DNA of 64,000 bases from Prevotella sp. (lineage in GTDB: Bacteria > Bacteroidota > Bacteroidia > Bacteroidales > Bacteroidaceae), in contig JAGAON010000007.1 in assembly GCA_017623655.1 (NCBI GenBank), forward strand, positions 248,001-312,000. The letters are read 5' to 3'. Shown one piece after another: positions 61,296-64,000 of the stretch; positions within the stretch are counted from its first letter, which is position 1; the number at the start of each line of letters is the position of its first letter. The notes under the pieces are model-generated. The model was given only the letters and a program-made list of their open reading frames with translations. It had not been told where the DNA came from and ran no database searches. A program made the translations under genes and the position numbers.

Positions 61296-61607
61296 AACCC
61301 TGAAAGGGTGACAGAACTCAGCCCGGGGTGCAAACCCCGGGTAAAAGCGGGCATTCGGCAAAACGTATTGGAACCCCGCAGCCGGCAGGCGAGGAGTGCG
61401 AAGCATGACGAGGGGTATAAAGTAAGGCAGAAGAAGAACCTTTTAAGACGTTCCGATACGCATTGCAAGCCGCAGGAACAGCATCCACCCCTCGGTGGCC
61501 AATAGCCACCTCGCCTACCGGCTGCGGGGTTCCAATACCATCTCCGGCCTCCATTCTTTACCCGGGGTTTGCACCCCGGGCTGAGTTCTGTCACCCTTTC
61601 AGGGTTC
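61296..61607. repeat. Family B variant nested inverted repeat
   Basis: Outer arms AACCCTGAAAGGGTGACAGA and inverse, then CAGCCCGGGGTGCAAACCCC with GGG and inverse, then CCCCGCAGCCGGCAGGCGAG and inverse. The same three-layer plan as B1-B3 with changed palindromes, ending near an unrelated 17-bp inverted repeat. The open frames here are repeat translations, not genes. Confidence 0.8.
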
Positions 61608-61660
61608 ATTACGTAAAACATAAACAACGTTGTAGTGCCTTTGATTAATTAAAAGTTAAA

Positions 61661-61780
61661 AATTAAGAATTAAAAATTGTGATTACTGATAACGGGTTTG
61701 CTGCCTTTCATTAACCGATGGCATAAACATTCCGTGCAGTAATCACAATTTTTGATTCTTAACTCGTAATTCTTAATTCA
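61661..61780. repeat. Inverted repeat with perfect 17-bp arms after the autotransporter-repeat gene
   Basis: AAAAATTGTGATTACTG (61672-61688) and its exact inverse complement (61737-61753), within AT-rich AATTAAGAAT sequences on both sides. It directly follows the stop at 61787 on the minus strand. It may be a small repeat element or a terminator; related to the arms at 1038-1145. The 565-nt gap 61222-61786 holds nothing else but B4 and an AT-rich stretch at 61225-61262. Confidence 0.7.
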
Positions 61781-61786
61781 ACAAGT

Positions 61787-64000
61787 TTACTTGATGTACT
61801 TCTTGCTTTGCTTTATAACATATCCGCGGTAAGCGTCGTTCACCCTCTGGCCGGCGACGTTGTAGATGGCGGAATTGCCGTTGCCGTCTTCCAAAGAAGC
61901 GTTGACACCCTTCTCGTCGATGCCTGTCGGGCCGCCGTAGTGATAGTCTATGTTGAGAATCACGCACTGCTGCTCGCCCGTGTTGGTGAATGTTATGACG
62001 TCCACATTAGGAAGGTCGAACGTAACGCAGTTCACCTTGCCCGCCGTAATGTCAAGTATCGTGGCGTCAGCCTCGGTGAATATCTTGCCGCACACTTCCT
62101 TCCAGTAGCTCGTGCGGTTCTGGGTGTTGGTGCCGACAACGCTCCATATCTCCAGCTTTGTGGCGCGGGCGTTCTCCGGAAGGTTCACGGTCACCTGCGC
62201 ACCGTTGGATATTTTGATGTTGGTGCGTTGCGTTCCGTCAAACGTGTAGGTCATCTTTGAGCCCTTGTCCAGTGTCTTTTCCAGCTTCTCCGTATATACA
62301 ATGCTGAATCCGAGGTTATTGTTCGTAATGCCGTTGGTCTCCTTGTTCTCCGCACCTACAAGCATATTGTTGATGCCACTGTCGTCGTATGACTTCGGAG
62401 TCATGTTACCGTAAGCGAGAGTAACCCTCATTGTCTCTCCGGCGGGCTCATCCGGGTCTTCCGGTTCGATTGGCTCGTCAGGCTTGATGTCACCGCCTTT
62501 CACACGCAGGATGCCCTTTGTATAGAGGTCTGTGGTGTCCCATGTCTGGCCCTCGGTGAGCACTTCGTCGCTGATTGACGCGAACTGACCCGTTATGCTG
62601 CCATTAGTTCCGAGCTTAAAGACCTGATATTCGGTGTCGGCATACGGCGCACGTGCCAGCCCGTCCTCACTAACCGTGATGTTAAGTACTGCCGTTTCGC
62701 CTATGGTAGCCGCCCCGTTGAGCGTGATGGTGTTGCACTTGGTGAGGCTTACGGGCATATTCACCGTGCTACCGTTGGACAATGTCAGCGTGGAAGAGAA
62801 CACAAGACCCTTTCCGTTGACCAAAGTGTCACCGCCTTCTACCGTCGCGCCGTTGAACAACGTTACCTTTCCGGCTATCTTACCCATACCTTTCAGCGTG
62901 GCACCGCTCATTACTGTTACCGCGCCTGTGCCGCTATGAGTGCCGTTAACGATGAGAGTACCGCCTGCAACCTGCGTTGTTCCGCTGTAAGTATTAGCCC
63001 CGTTAAGTCTCCAAATGCCTGTACCTACTTTCTTAATAGACACCGTTCCACTGTAAGAACTGTTCAGACTATAAGGCAGATTATTGATGATACCGTTGAA
63101 AGTCTCGTCGGTATTCGCGCCACCCACTTCCCATGAACACTTGAAGCCCTTGGTATTCTTACTTGAACCGATAAGATATGTACCGGCATCACCTGACAGT
63201 CCGCCGATGACATTGACAGCATTGGTAGCCCATGCGGTCATATGCGTTTTGCCGGTCAAGGTAAACGGAACGTTAGGACTGTTCCATTGGCTCTGGTGAC
63301 AGAATATAGTCTGTGAAGCAGTGCCCCTTGCTACAATGCGTCCATGGAAGTTCTCGAAACCAGAACCGTTGTCTATTTTGAAGCGAAGGTATGGAATAAG
63401 GAACTCAAGCGTACCGCTGCCTGTTACACTACTCTTGAGATAGCCGTGTGACGGAGCGTAGAATTTGGAGTAAGTTCCTTCATTTACCTGAATGGGGAAT
63501 GAATATGTCTGATAATCCTCGTTCTTATAAGCGAACTTTATCGCGCCTCCGTTGAATACAACAGGCTGTGTTGTGGCTCCGAACGCCTTGCATCCGTTCT
63601 CTATGTCGGTGAAAGACAGCATGCCGTTTGTAAGCACTGTCGAGCCGTTGTACTTGAAGAAGTTTGCCGCATCGGGCACGACAAGAGTGCCCGCTCCGCT
63701 CAGTTCGAGGTCGCCTTCGCCCTCAAAGCTGCCGTTAACGGTGAGGGTCGTGTTGCTTTGGGCTATTTCGAGCGCCGTGTTGCGCATGAGTTTCGCACTG
63801 CGGTTGGTCGCTGCCGATGCGCCGGTGTAGCGGTATGTGCCACCGTCCATCACCCAGTTGGCCGGGAACTCCAATGACGCGCCGATGCCGGAAGGCTCTC
63901 CGCCGTTGGCGATGGTGTTGAATGTTATCACGCCGCCGTGCAGCACTGTCGCGCCCTTGTATGTGTTCAGCCCGTCAAGGAAAAGCGTGCCGCTGTTGCC
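61787..64000 (-). CDS. Autotransporter-repeat surface protein, 5' end outside the window
   Basis: At least 738 residues; the frame is open to the window edge, so the start lies beyond 64000 (the GTG at 63946 is internal, the preceding codons continue GNSGTLFLDGLNTYKGATVL). It is built of autotransporter-associated beta-strand repeats: NTYSGTTQVAGGTLIVNGTHSG and ATLKGMGKIAGKVTLFNGATV show the repeat pattern GTGxLxLxGxNTYxGxTxVxxGTL. After about 500 residues comes a beta-sandwich region (MRVTLAYGNMTPKSYDDSGI to VVILNIDYHYGG). The tail (IYNVAGQRVNDAYRGYVIKQSKKYIK) resembles Por/type IX secretion signals. Probably a secreted surface adhesin-like protein; function unknown. Confidence 0.82.
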   Translation of the reverse strand, partial: GNSGTLFLDGLNTYKGATVLHGGVITFNTIANGGEPSGIGASLEFPANWVMDGGTYRYTGASAATNRSAKLMRNTALEIAQSNTTLTVNGSFEGEGDLELSGAGTLVVPDAANFFKYNGSTVLTNGMLSFTDIENGCKAFGATTQPVVFNGGAIKFAYKNEDYQTYSFPIQVNEGTYSKFYAPSHGYLKSSVTGSGTLEFLIPYLRFKIDNGSGFENFHGRIVARGTASQTIFCHQSQWNSPNVPFTLTGKTHMTAWATNAVNVIGGLSGDAGTYLIGSSKNTKGFKCSWEVGGANTDETFNGIINNLPYSLNSSYSGTVSIKKVGTGIWRLNGANTYSGTTQVAGGTLIVNGTHSGTGAVTVMSGATLKGMGKIAGKVTLFNGATVEGGDTLVNGKGLVFSSTLTLSNGSTVNMPVSLTKCNTITLNGAATIGETAVLNITVSEDGLARAPYADTEYQVFKLGTNGSITGQFASISDEVLTEGQTWDTTDLYTKGILRVKGGDIKPDEPIEPEDPDEPAGETMRVTLAYGNMTPKSYDDSGINNMLVGAENKETNGITNNNLGFSIVYTEKLEKTLDKGSKMTYTFDGTQRTNIKISNGAQVTVNLPENARATKLEIWSVVGTNTQNRTSYWKEVCGKIFTEADATILDITAGKVNCVTFDLPNVDVITFTNTGEQQCVILNIDYHYGGPTGIDEKGVNASLEDGNGNSAIYNVAGQRVNDAYRGYVIKQSKKYIK

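Overview
The window is a Bacteroidales chromosome segment, probably Prevotellaceae or a close relative; I cannot assign a genus. The evidence is two SusC/SusD pairs, fasciclin-domain lipoproteins, a hybrid two-component regulator, Mfa/FimA-type fimbriae, Por-type C-terminal tails, and promoters of the Bacteroidetes form (TTTG, about 20 nt, TAnnTTTG). I see no rRNA, tRNA, CRISPR array, prophage or conjugative genes.

Layout. 1-17911 (minus) is a polysaccharide utilization locus read as Fas, SusC, SusD, Fas, Fas, SusC, SusD, GH30; the GH30 runs off the left edge. A hybrid sensor/regulator (18491-22574, plus) is divergent from it and is split by a one-base frameshift in a run of eight C. 22575-23462 is repeats. 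A short ComEC-like gene and a PL11 rhamnogalacturonan lyase follow (23463-28089, minus), then more repeats. Mannonate dehydratase and an SDR mannonate oxidoreductase (29144-31769, minus) are separated by a four-helix-bundle gene. A giant gene of about 3970 codons (31981-43893, minus) encodes seven beta-helix modules. A REP-associated transposase (44024-44479) sits between perfect inverted repeats, next to a 44-bp tandem repeat. A five-gene fimbrial operon (45204-51834, minus) has poly-C and poly-G runs just upstream of its likely promoter. After it come miaB, a histidine phosphatase, a HigB/HigA-like toxin-antitoxin pair, an M15 peptidase, a two-domain esterase, xerD, a YqiA-like esterase, and an autotransporter-repeat protein running off the right edge.

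How the genes fit together. GH30, the PL11 lyase and the double esterase suggest attack on plant cell-wall glycans (glucuronoxylan and rhamnogalacturonan I). The SusC/D and fasciclin lipoproteins would bind and import oligosaccharides. The uxu-type pair would turn fructuronate, made from uronic acids, into 2-keto-3-deoxygluconate. This is inference from families; the substrate is not proven here.

The most unusual aspect is the intergenic DNA. At least six families of short palindromic repeats fill most gaps over about 200 bp. Three of them (D, a 22-bp palindromic tandem unit; A, a GAGACGATG doublet; B, a GCCCTGAAAGGGC-bounded nested inverted repeat) recur side by side with conserved linkers, as a modular composite element. 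Family B shares its palindrome with the inverted repeats around the transposase gene. Repeat DNA has also entered coding sequence, where it appears to encode parts of signal peptides or termini of several proteins.
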